Shown piece after piece: positions 1 through 5,568 of a stretch of 9,774 bases of DNA (positions are counted from its first letter, which is position 1; the number at the start of each line of letters is the position of its first letter). Source of the stretch: DASQVO01 sp035640715 (GTDB taxonomy: Bacteria; Actinomycetota; Actinomycetes; Streptosporangiales; Streptosporangiaceae); NCBI GenBank assembly GCA_035640715.1, contig DASQVO010000427.1, positions 1 through 9,774 of the forward strand. The letters run 5' to 3'. The translations under genes were made by a program, and so were the position numbers. The notes beneath the pieces were generated by a model. That model worked only from the letters and a program-made list of their open reading frames with translations, ran no database searches and had not been told where the DNA came from.

Positions 1-161
1 TGGTTGGCTTGTTCGGCGAGGAACGCGACAGCGCCGACGAGCAGCAGCGCGTCACGGAAGTCCCGGCGCTTGATCGTTCGGGTGATCTGGCTTCCCTCAC
101 GGGTCCAGCCGGGCGTCCCGGCCAGTTCGGCAGCGATCTGATCCTCGTTTAGAAGCTCCAT
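1..161 (-). CDS. Pterin-4a-carbinolamine dehydratase, N-terminal part (gene runs off the left edge)
   Basis: Reading the minus strand from the ATG at 161-159 gives 53 uninterrupted codons up to the window edge. The protein begins MELLNEDQIAAEL and continues through a GW at residues 18-19, an ITRTIKRRDFRDA stretch and FLAEQAN at the visible end. This matches the start of the COG2154 family: L..W, then the basic/aromatic strand, the F..A helix, and an AE..NHHP motif whose His residues would lie just beyond the edge. The enzyme dehydrates 4a-hydroxytetrahydropterin in the cytosol, recycling the cofactor of aromatic amino acid hydroxylases. Many bacterial members have no adjacent hydroxylase and may have another pterin role. 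About half of the usual ~100 residues is visible. The start codon overlaps the first possible gcvT start in CATG at 159-162. The active-site His residues cannot be checked here. Confidence 0.82.
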   Translation of the reverse strand, partial: MELLNEDQIAAELAGTPGWTREGSQITRTIKRRDFRDALLLVGAVAFLAEQAN

Positions 162-177
162 GTATCCGGCATACCAT
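149..177 (+). promoter_or_regulatory. Possible promoter for leaderless gcvT translation from GTG 184
   Basis: TACCAT at 172-177 fits an actinobacterial -10 (TANNNT). Exactly 17 bases upstream lies TTAGAA (149-154), a weak -35. A transcript from this -10 would begin at about 184, where an in-frame GTG (codon 9 of the longer gcvT reading frame) stands. This would give a leaderless mRNA and remove the overlap with the divergent dehydratase gene. The -35 match is only 3 of 6, so the assignment is tentative. Confidence 0.3.
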
Positions 178-1317
178 TCGGACGTGCCAGAATCACCGTC
201 AACACCGGCCGAGGCGGCGCGGCCAACGCCCCTGCTCGAGGTGCACCAGCGCCTCGGCGCGACGCTCACCAGCTTCGCCGGCTGGCTCATGCCGCTGCGG
301 TACGGCAGCGAGACCGCCGAGCACCACGCGGTGCGCCGCGCGGCAGGCATGTTCGACCTCTCGCACATGGGCGAGATCACGGTGACCGGGCCGGATGCCG
401 GCCCGGCCCTGGATTACGCCCTGACCGGGCTGCTGTCGGCTGTCCCGCCGGGCCGCGCGCGCTACACGATGATGTGCGCGGAAGACGGCGGAGTGGTTGA
501 CGATCTTGTCGTTTACCGGATTGGGACGCAGGAGTTCCTCGTCGTCGCGAACGCCTCGAATACCGCCACGGTGGACGCGGAGCTGCGGAGAAGGGCCGCG
601 GGATTTGACACCCGGATCACCGATCGGACTGCTGACTACGCGCTGATTGCCATCCAGGGCCCGGCGGCGGCCGGCATTCTTGCCCCGCTCACCGACGTTG
701 ACGTCAGCACTATCCGCTACTACGCGGGCGAGCGCGGAACCGTCGCGGGACGCCGGGCGTGGGTAGCCCGTACCGGCTACACGGGCGAAGACGGCTTCGA
801 AATCTTCTGCCAGCCGGACGACGCCGAGCACGTGTGGACCGCGCTCACCAGCGCCGGGACATCCGCCGGCCTGGCTCCGGCCGGCCTGGCCGCGCGCGAT
901 ACCCTCCGGCTCGAGGCCGGGATGCCGCTTTACGGTAACGAGCTCGGCCCAGACGTAACGCCATACGATGCCGGACTGGGACGGGTGGTCAAGTTCGACA
1001 AGCCGGGCGGCTTCGTCGGCGCCGCGGCGCTCGCCGGGCGGGCCAAAGCCGAGCCGCGCAGGTTCCTCGCCGGGCTCACCGTCGCATCGCGCCGGGTGCC
1101 CCGGCACGGGTATACGGTACTGGCCGACGGCCGTGCATGTGGCGCGGTGACGAGCGGCGCGCCGTCGCCGACGCTGGGTGTGCCGATCGCGATGGCATAC
1201 CTGGAGCCGGACATCGCTCACGACCGCAAGCCCGGGCTGGCCGTTGATATCAGGGGCCGGGCCGAACCCGCTAATCTCACCGAATTGCCGTTTTACCGTA
1301 GGAGACCCCGAGAATGA
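160..1317 (+). CDS. gcvT: Aminomethyltransferase, glycine cleavage system T protein
   Basis: The 385-residue product transfers the aminomethyl group from the lipoyl arm of GcvH to tetrahydrofolate, giving 5,10-methylene-THF and ammonia in the cytosol. Hallmarks are visible in order: FAGWLMPLRY (39-48), the DGGVVDDLVVYR segment (109-120) whose Asp is the conserved folate-site acid, VANAS (129-133), ARTGYTGEDGFEIF (203-216), RDTLRLEAGMPLYGNEL (246-262), and a C-terminal LPFYRR. Length is close to the usual 360-375 plus an N-terminal extension. The start is uncertain. ATG 160 overlaps the divergent gene's start and has only a weak AGAAG upstream. GTG 184 (377 residues) would fit a leaderless transcript. 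The stop overlaps the gcvH start by four bases, so the two are translationally coupled. No gcvP is in view. Confidence 0.96.
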   Translation: MYPAYHSDVPESPSTPAEAARPTPLLEVHQRLGATLTSFAGWLMPLRYGSETAEHHAVRRAAGMFDLSHMGEITVTGPDAGPALDYALTGLLSAVPPGRARYTMMCAEDGGVVDDLVVYRIGTQEFLVVANASNTATVDAELRRRAAGFDTRITDRTADYALIAIQGPAAAGILAPLTDVDVSTIRYYAGERGTVAGRRAWVARTGYTGEDGFEIFCQPDDAEHVWTALTSAGTSAGLAPAGLAARDTLRLEAGMPLYGNELGPDVTPYDAGLGRVVKFDKPGGFVGAAALAGRAKAEPRRFLAGLTVASRRVPRHGYTVLADGRACGAVTSGAPSPTLGVPIAMAYLEPDIAHDRKPGLAVDIRGRAEPANLTELPFYRRRPRE

Positions 1318-1712
1318 GCGTTCCTGCTGAGCTGCGCTACACCGCAGAGCATGAATGGGTGGCCGTCGACGGCTCGACAGCAACGGTCGGGATTACCGAC
1401 TACGCTGCACGGGCGCTCGGCGACATCGTCTATGTGTCACTGCCCGCCGAAGGTGCCACCGTCACTGCCGAGGAGCCGTGCGGCGAGGTCGAGTCGACCA
1501 AGTCGGTAAGCGACCTGTACTCGCCCGTGGACGGGGAGGTCACCGAGGTCAACAGTGATCTCGAGGACGATCCCGGGCTTGTCAACGCAGACCCGTACGG
1601 CGCGGGCTGGATGTTCAAGGTCCTCCTGACGGCCGGGGCCGGCGAGGAGGCCCTCCCGCCCGGCCTGCTGTCACCCGCCGAGTACGAGGAACTCATCAAA
1701 GAAGCCGACTGA
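1314..1712 (+). CDS. gcvH: Glycine cleavage system H protein (lipoyl carrier)
   Basis: This 132-residue protein is the swinging-arm carrier that shuttles the aminomethyl intermediate between the P, T and L proteins. The lipoylation motif is plain: GEVESTKSVSD, with the lipoyl lysine at K63. The GITDYAARALGDIVYV strand pattern (26-41) and SPVDGEV...VN...P.LVN.DPYG.GW (about 70-104) are typical of the family, and so is the length. An AGGAG at 1300-1304 lies nine bases before the ATG, which overlaps the gcvT TGA in ATGA. The gene ends the operon; no gcvP, glyA or lipoyl ligase follows. I see no strong terminator in the 69 bases before the convergent gene, only a weak CGGG/CCCG stem near 1750-1765. 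Confidence 0.97.
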   Translation: MSVPAELRYTAEHEWVAVDGSTATVGITDYAARALGDIVYVSLPAEGATVTAEEPCGEVESTKSVSDLYSPVDGEVTEVNSDLEDDPGLVNADPYGAGWMFKVLLTAGAGEEALPPGLLSPAEYEELIKEAD

Positions 1713-1781
1713 TCCGAATTCCATGATCGTGGGCGAGACCGCACATATAGCGGGCGAATAACCCGTAATCGCGAAGACCGG

Positions 1782-2033
1782 CTAGTGGCGGCGGCGCCAG
1801 ACCAGGAAGGCGACGAGTCCGACCGCGACCACGGCACCTGCCCCTATCAGCCTCGGATCCAGCGCCTGCGCCCGCTGCCGGACCCGGTCCCTGGTACGCC
1901 TGGCAACGTTGGCCGGGCTGACCCGCTCGGTGATGGCATCGATCGTGCGTGCCAGGTTCTCCCTGGTCTGCTCGATCTCGTGGACGAGATTTTCCTGCCC
2001 GCCCACGGCAGGCGCGCGGTCCCCATCGGCCAT
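1782..2033 (-). CDS. Small DUF3618 membrane protein
   Basis: An 83-residue protein with a DUF3618-type core: HEIEQTRENLARTIDAITERVSP at residues 18-40, followed by a basic, probably helical stretch (VARRTRDRVRQRAQ). One transmembrane helix follows (about 63-79, GAGAVVAVGLVAFLVW), and the C-terminus is RRRH, so the tail is probably cytoplasmic. The function of this family is unknown; such proteins are common in actinobacteria. I chose the ATG at 2033 because AAAGGGAG stands six bases before it. The in-frame ATG at 2063 would add ten residues but has no ribosome-binding site. The gene is convergent with gcvH. It lies 35 bases after the stop of the dehydrogenase remnant on the same strand, so its promoter may lie in or before that remnant. 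Confidence 0.8.
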   Translation of the reverse strand: MADGDRAPAVGGQENLVHEIEQTRENLARTIDAITERVSPANVARRTRDRVRQRAQALDPRLIGAGAVVAVGLVAFLVWRRRH

Positions 2034-2068
2034 CGCGAGCTCCCTTTCAGCCTTGATCACCATGGTCG

Positions 2069-2224
2069 TCAGTCTCTCAGGTCCACGGCCATTTCCACGT
2101 CATGTGGCTGCCGGGCCAGCGTGTCCGGCCACTCCGGCATGCTTCCGTCACGGTCCGGCGAATCAGGCAGCTCGGCCACCTGCGCTGAGCCCGCCTGCCC
2201 GGGTATCACGGTCATCGCCTTCAT
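2069..2224 (-). pseudogene. Internally deleted remnant of a zinc glucose-1-dehydrogenase-like gene
   Basis: Minus-strand codons from ATG 2224 to TGA 2071-2069 encode 51 residues. The first ~28 start MKAMTVIPGQAGSAQVAELP and continue to a DGS. This is how actinobacterial glucose-1-dehydrogenase-like medium-chain dehydrogenases begin (MKA.TV.PG..GS....VP.P..DGS). The last ~20 residues read WPDTLARQPHDVEMAVDLRD, which resembles the end of the same enzymes (W..AL.RRPDDVKVVVDL). The ~300 residues between them, including the zinc and NAD(P) sites, are missing, with the junction near 2137-2145. I infer an in-frame internal deletion. The matches come from memory of the family, not from an alignment. 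A second ATG at 2227 precedes the chosen start. A functional microprotein is an alternative reading but less likely. Confidence 0.5.
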
Positions 2225-2241
2225 CATGGTTACCGAACATA

Positions 2242-2283
2242 GCGCTGATCCCCCTGGTGCACTGGCACCAGGGGGATCAGCGC
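2242..2283 (-). terminator. Perfect 19-bp stem-loop terminator of the sugar transporter operon
   Basis: The arms 2242-2260 and 2265-2283 are exact reverse complements (GCGCTGATCCCCCTGGTGC and its complement), with a four-base loop ACTG. The hairpin begins 35 bases past the stop of the substrate-binding protein gene. There is no clear T-tract on the minus-strand side, so this is a U-less terminator of the kind common in actinobacteria. It also insulates the downstream dehydrogenase remnant and DUF3618 gene. Confidence 0.85.
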
Positions 2284-2317
2284 GGGATGCGGCCGCGGCG
2301 GATGGGCCCGGCCCCGG

Positions 2318-3319
2318 CTAACAGCTGCTCTTGTAGACGTACTGCTGGGTCGACGAGTCGTTCATGTTCTTCTGGGTGATGGCAACGAGCGGCGTGCCGA
2401 TATTGGCCTTCACCGGCTTGCCCTCGGCGGCGTTCAGCGCCTGCTGCACGGCGTCCTGGCCTTCCAGGTACGGGTCCTGGGCGACGGCGAGCTGGATCGA
2501 GTTGGCCTTCAGCATCTGCATCTGCTGCGGCTCGGCGTCGAAGGTGGCCACCTTCACCTTGCCGGACTTCCCGGCGTGCTGGACGCCGGTGCCGGCGCCC
2601 TGCGCGCTCAGCACGTTGGTGGCGAACACGCCGCTCAGGTTCGGGTGGGCGGCGATGTCGCTGGCGACCTGGCTGGCCGCGGTGGCCGAGCTGTCGTTGT
2701 CGTACTGGGTGGGGAGCACGGTGATACCCGGGTACTTCGCCTTCATTTCCTGGGTGAAGCCCTGGATCCGGGCGTCGGTGGTGCTGATGCCCGGGTTCAC
2801 GTCGATCACGGCAACCGTGCCCTTGCCGCCGATCTGCTGGGCCAGGTTGTCCGCGGCCAGCTTGCCGCCGCCAACGTTGTCGGTCGTGATACGGGACACG
2901 CCGAGCGACGTGGAGCTCGATGAGGTGTCCACAAAGATGATCTTCGTGCCGGCGCTCTGGATGCGCTGCAGCTCGGGATTGAGAGCTTTGGCGTCGGTCG
3001 GTGCGACGATGAGCGCGTCCGGCTTGCTGGCCGCTACCGAGTTGAGGATCGGCGCCTGCTCGCTGACAGAGAAGTCGGCCGGGCCGGTGACCGTCAGTTT
3101 CACCCCAAGCTTCTTGGCCTCGGCCTGGGCGCCGCACGCCATGGTGACGTAGAAGTCGTCGCTCTTGGTCCCGACCACGAGCTCGAGGTTCTTCTTCGCC
3201 GCGCCGCCACCGCCACCGCCACCGCCACCGCTGTTACTGCTTCCGCAGGCGCTCAGACCCAGGCCGACGACCGCGATCGCGGCCACGCCGGTGATCGTCG
3301 CGGGATATCTACGTGACAT
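2318..3319 (-). CDS. CUT2-type sugar ABC transporter, substrate-binding lipoprotein
   Basis: A 333-residue extracytoplasmic sugar receptor (Peripla_BP_4 fold) that would deliver its ligand to the neighbouring permease. The signal peptide ends in the lipobox LSAC with lipidated Cys25, followed by a nine-glycine linker (31-39). Residues that align with ribose-binding-protein ligand contacts can be picked out: the F56-Y57 aromatic pair, D131, R184 in TDARIQGF, N235, D261 in TFDAEP and Q281 in AVAQDP. The Arg that follows the first Asp in ribose-binding protein is Thr132 here, so the ligand need not be ribose. Cys62 and the C-terminal Cys333 could form a disulfide. An AGGAGG lies a few bases before the ATG. 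It is the last gene of the importer operon, 52 bases after the permease stop. Confidence 0.93.
   Translation of the reverse strand: MSRRYPATITGVAAIAVVGLGLSACGSSNSGGGGGGGGGAAKKNLELVVGTKSDDFYVTMACGAQAEAKKLGVKLTVTGPADFSVSEQAPILNSVAASKPDALIVAPTDAKALNPELQRIQSAGTKIIFVDTSSSSTSLGVSRITTDNVGGGKLAADNLAQQIGGKGTVAVIDVNPGISTTDARIQGFTQEMKAKYPGITVLPTQYDNDSSATAASQVASDIAAHPNLSGVFATNVLSAQGAGTGVQHAGKSGKVKVATFDAEPQQMQMLKANSIQLAVAQDPYLEGQDAVQQALNAAEGKPVKANIGTPLVAITQKNMNDSSTQQYVYKSSC
3204..3230 (-). repeat. Hexanucleotide repeat encoding the polyglycine linker
   Basis: Four and a half tandem copies of CCGCCA on the plus strand (minus strand TGGCGG) encode glycines 31-39, just after the lipobox of the binding protein. 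The tract links the membrane anchor to the folded domain. Copy-number change would keep the frame and only change tether length. Confidence 0.75.
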
Positions 3320-3337
3320 TCGCTCCTCCTGGTTGTG

Positions 3338-3360
3338 GGAGACGCGCCGTCGCGGTCTCC
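3338..3360 (-). other. Intercistronic stem-loop between permease and binding-protein genes
   Basis: GGAGAC (3338-3343) and GTCTCC (3355-3360) are exact reverse complements. In minus-strand RNA the stem can be lengthened by four CGCG pairs around an ACGG loop, with one bulged C. It sits between the permease stop and the ribosome-binding site of the binding-protein gene. Similar hairpins in transporter operons stabilise the mRNA of the binding protein so that it is made in excess. That role is inferred here; the stem is modest. Confidence 0.4.
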
Positions 3361-3371
3361 GCTTCGCCGCC

Positions 3372-4448
3372 TCAGGTGCGCTCGCGCAGCCGTCGGCGGA
3401 TCTGGTCGAGATAGACGGCGGCGCCGAGCACCAGGCCGGTGAGGATGTACTGCCAGTACTGGTTGACGCCGATGATGATCAGGCCGGCCGCGAGCATCTC
3501 CGGGATGAAGACGCCGATGAACGTGCCGAGCATGGAACCGCGCCCGCCGAAGAGGCTGGCCCCGCCGATGACGACGGCGGTGATGACCGTGAGGTTGTCG
3601 AGGGGGTGCCCGGAAATGGTCGTCGTGCTGAAGTAGGCCAGGTTCATGATCCCGGCCAGGCCGGCCATCAGCCCGCTCAGGCCGTACACCTTGATCAGGT
3701 GCCAGTCCACGTTGATGCCGACCCGGCGGGCCGCTTCCGGGTTGGACCCGATCGCGAAGGTGTACCGGCCGAACCTGGTGTAGGCGAGGATCAGGCCGAA
3801 GGCCAGCGTGGCCAGGAACGAGATGATGATCAGCCATTGCACGCCGCCGAGGCTGCCCTGGCCGATCGAGCTGGCGAGCTTGCCGGGCACGGTCGACAGA
3901 TCGTGTCCGCCGGTGATCAGGTAGGAGAGGCCCTCGGCAACACCCAGGCCCATGAGGGTCGCGATCAGCGGCGGGATCTTCGCCTTAGCCACCGCCAGGC
4001 CCTGGAGGAGGCCGAAGGCGCCGCCGGTGGCCAGGCCGATCAGCACGCCGATCCAGACGGTGCCTGTCCCGGCGCTGGCGCCGCCGTTGTGCACGTAGTA
4101 CTCACCCGCGACCACGCCGGACAGCACGAGCACGAAGCCGACGGACAGGTCGATGCCCGCCGTGAGGATGACAAACGTCTCGCCGATCGCCATGACCAGG
4201 AAGGGCGCCGCGCCCTGGCTGATCAGCGACAGGTCATTGGTGGTGAGGAACTTGCCGGGAGCGAGCACCGTGAAGATCGCCATCATGATGATGAGCGCGG
4301 CGAGCACCCATGTCTCACCCGCCGACACCGAGCGCCTCGCCAGGCTGCGCGGGCCGAACCAGCCAGAGCCTGGGCGCTGCGGCGTGTACTCGCGGCGCGG
4401 GGGGGACCCGGTTCCGGTGCCGCCCGTTCCCGTCGTGCCGGTCGTCAT
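3372..4448 (-). CDS. CUT2-type sugar ABC transporter permease
   Basis: A 358-residue integral membrane protein of the RbsC/FrcC family (BPD_transp_2). A Thr/Gly-rich cytoplasmic tail (residues 1-18) precedes the first hydrophobic segment (about 46-63). The family signatures are ETFVILTAGIDLSVG (90-104), the FGRYTFAIGSNPEAARRVGI loop (227-246), which is the probable contact with the ATPase, and AVVIGGASLFGGRGSMLGT (291-309). I count roughly eight to ten hydrophobic segments. Two copies would form the channel, paired with the ATPase encoded upstream. The ATG overlaps the ATPase stop by four bases (4445-4448), so translation is coupled. No missing or broken motif is seen. Confidence 0.94.
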   Translation of the reverse strand: MTTGTTGTGGTGTGSPPRREYTPQRPGSGWFGPRSLARRSVSAGETWVLAALIIMMAIFTVLAPGKFLTTNDLSLISQGAAPFLVMAIGETFVILTAGIDLSVGFVLVLSGVVAGEYYVHNGGASAGTGTVWIGVLIGLATGGAFGLLQGLAVAKAKIPPLIATLMGLGVAEGLSYLITGGHDLSTVPGKLASSIGQGSLGGVQWLIIISFLATLAFGLILAYTRFGRYTFAIGSNPEAARRVGINVDWHLIKVYGLSGLMAGLAGIMNLAYFSTTTISGHPLDNLTVITAVVIGGASLFGGRGSMLGTFIGVFIPEMLAAGLIIIGVNQYWQYILTGLVLGAAVYLDQIRRRLRERT

Positions 4449-5284
4449 GCCTGGCCCCTTCCGTCACCCGGGGCGGTCCCGTTTCCGCCGGCCGCCGTGG
4501 CGGCCGCGCCCGTCACCGGCTCGTCGGCGTCCTCGGTGGTGAGCGCGCCGGTCATGGCCCCCACCAGCTGCTCGACGGTGGCCTCGGACGCCTTGAACCT
4601 GGCCACCCGGTGGCCCATCCTCAGTACCTCGACACGGTCGGAGACGGCGAGCACCTCGGGCATATTGTGGCTGATCAGGACGACGGCGATGCCGCGGTCA
4701 CGGACCCGCCGGATGTTGTCGAGCACGCGCTCACGCTGCACCACGCCGAGCGCCGCCGTGGGCTCGTCCATGAAGATGATCTTGCTGGCGTAGGCGACCG
4801 CCCTGGCCACGGCCACCGATTGACGCTGGCCACCCGACAGCGTGACCACAGGCGCGGTGACGTCGGGCAGTTCGACGCCCAGGTCGGCGAAGGCCGCCAC
4901 CGCGCGCTTGCGCATCTCCGCCTTGTTCAGCACGTGCAGCGGCCGGAACCGGTAGATCTCCCGGCCGAGATGCAGGTTGGCGGCCGCGTCGAGATCGGGC
5001 GCCAGCGCGAGGTCCTGGTAGACCGTCTCGATGCCGTACCGCCGCGCATCGAGGGGGCTGCTCATCTGGACGGCCCGGCCCTCGACGAGGATCTCCCCGC
5101 GGTCCGGCCTGATTGCCCCCGAGAGGGTCTTGACCAGGGTGCTCTTGCCCGCGCCGTTGTCCCCGATCAGCGCCACGACTTCGCCGGGGTAGGCGGTGAA
5201 GCTGGCGCTGTCGAGCGCCAGCACGTGGCCGTAGTGCTTGACCAGGCCGCGTGCCTCGAGCAGTGGCTCAGCCACCTCAGTCAC
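4445..5284 (-). CDS. CUT2-type sugar ABC transporter ATP-binding protein (single domain, FrcA-like)
   Basis: The importer's ATPase, 279 residues from the chosen GTG at 5284. In the longer frame (286 residues from GTG 5305), Walker A is GDNGAGKST (48-56), the Q-loop is Q97, the signature LSGGQ is 156-160, Walker B IIFMD plus catalytic E181 is 176-181, and the switch His in ISHN is H213. The D-loop region reads TAALGVVQ, as in FrcA-like ATPases. It has one nucleotide-binding domain, unlike the fused two-domain RbsA/XylG, so it should work as a homodimer. GTG 5284 is preferred because GGAAGGGG lies seven bases before it, while GTG 5305 has no ribosome-binding site. The last ~30 residues are a Gly/Ala-rich tail. 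It is the first gene of the operon and follows a LacI-type operator. Confidence 0.93.
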   Translation of the reverse strand: MTEVAEPLLEARGLVKHYGHVLALDSASFTAYPGEVVALIGDNGAGKSTLVKTLSGAIRPDRGEILVEGRAVQMSSPLDARRYGIETVYQDLALAPDLDAAANLHLGREIYRFRPLHVLNKAEMRKRAVAAFADLGVELPDVTAPVVTLSGGQRQSVAVARAVAYASKIIFMDEPTAALGVVQRERVLDNIRRVRDRGIAVVLISHNMPEVLAVSDRVEVLRMGHRVARFKASEATVEQLVGAMTGALTTEDADEPVTGAAATAAGGNGTAPGDGRGQA

Positions 5285-5325
5285 AGGTGCGCCCCTTCCG
5301 CTCACTGTTACGGCACCGAAAACGT

Positions 5326-5342
5326 TGGTAACGTTCTCATCA
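5326..5342 (-). promoter_or_regulatory. LacI-type operator in front of the sugar importer operon
   Basis: The plus strand reads TGGTAACGTTCTCATCA. It agrees with the site at 5536-5552 at 15 of 17 positions, and both are centred on AACGTT, a core common in LacI-family operators. A second AACGTT just beside it (5321-5326) makes an imperfect palindrome, GAAAACGTT-GGT-AACGTTCTC, over 5318-5338. The site lies just downstream of the predicted importer transcription start, where bound repressor would block transcription. The regulator encoded at 5569 is the likely ligand. Confidence 0.7.
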
Positions 5343-5343
5343 A

Positions 5344-5373
5344 CTGGCGTGATTCTTTAGGTGCTCACGCCAG
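5344..5373. repeat. Inverted repeat across the importer core promoter
   Basis: CTGGCGTGA (5344-5352) and TCACGCCAG (5365-5373) are exact reverse complements, separated by 12 bases. Arm centres are 21 bp apart, about two helical turns. The repeat covers the -10 edge and most of the spacer of the importer promoter. It does not resemble the AACGTT operators, so it could be the site of a second dimeric regulator. It could also be chance; nothing in the window says which protein would bind. Confidence 0.5.
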
Positions 5374-5380
5374 ATGTCAA
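5345..5380 (-). promoter_or_regulatory. Sigma-70-type promoter of the sugar importer operon
   Basis: On the minus strand a perfect TTGACA (5380-5375) is followed, after exactly 17 bases, by AAGAAT (5357-5352), which matches four of six -10 positions. Transcription would start near 5345, about 60 bases before the ATPase start codon at 5284. The LacI-type operator lies immediately downstream. Confidence 0.65.
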
Positions 5381-5429
5381 GGGGGGCGCCCGAAGCTGGC
5401 GGTAAATCGATGTCAGGCCTTAACATCAT

Positions 5430-5474
5430 GGTCACCAGGCCACGGCATGATAGCCAGGCCGCAGCCTGGTGACC
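5430..5474. repeat. 11-bp inverted repeat with a competing inner hairpin in the divergent control region
   Basis: GGTCACCAGGC (5430-5440) and GCCTGGTGACC (5464-5474) are exact reverse complements, 23 bases apart. The right arm can instead pair with a nearer CCAGGC (5454-5459) to form a six-pair stem with a CGCA loop. The two hairpins exclude each other. The region lies between the importer promoter and the lacI-type gene. It may be a protein-binding site or, if transcribed, a leader structure. The role is not determined. Confidence 0.45.
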
Positions 5475-5535
5475 GGACCGCAGTCTCGCGGAACACCGCA
5501 CAGTGGTGGAGTGGAGCATCTTCGATGCAACGGGA

Positions 5536-5552
5536 TGATAACGTTCCCATCA
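5536..5552 (+). promoter_or_regulatory. LacI-type operator in front of the regulator gene
   Basis: TGATAACGTTCCCATCA, matching the importer-side operator at 15 of 17 positions, ends 16 bases before the regulator's GTG start. It overlaps a possible -10 (TAACGT, 5539-5544), which suggests autorepression. No convincing -35 could be assigned on the plus strand. Confidence 0.68.
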
Positions 5553-5568
5553 GGCGAGGCGGCCGACG

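Noticed and set aside
199..1383. Long minus-strand open frame (394 codons) opposite gcvT
   Set aside because: Arg/Gly-rich composition with no recognisable domain, and fully antisense to a well-supported gcvT. It is a GC-bias artefact.
1713..1781. Terminator between gcvH and the DUF3618 gene
   Set aside because: Only a four-pair CGGG/CCCG stem was found, too weak to call a terminator.
1782..2321. Plus-strand frames over 1785-2379 as a possible gene between gcvH and the importer
   Set aside because: They are antisense to the DUF3618 protein, the dehydrogenase remnant and the terminator hairpin, and their products resemble nothing.
3204..3230. Hexanucleotide repeat as a phase-variation switch
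   Set aside because: The unit is six bases, so copy changes cannot shift the frame. It only changes glycine linker length in a lipoprotein.
3165..4793. Very long plus-strand open frame (542 codons) opposite the importer genes
   Set aside because: It lies antisense to the permease and parts of the ATPase and binding-protein genes, which carry all family motifs. Its product is a low-complexity Arg/Asp/His/Gly-rich string typical of the antisense strand of GC-rich genes.
5516..5528. Small hairpin GCATC-TTC-GATGC before the LacI operator
   Set aside because: Only five pairs with a three-base loop; such short stems are expected by chance in this sequence and no role is evident.
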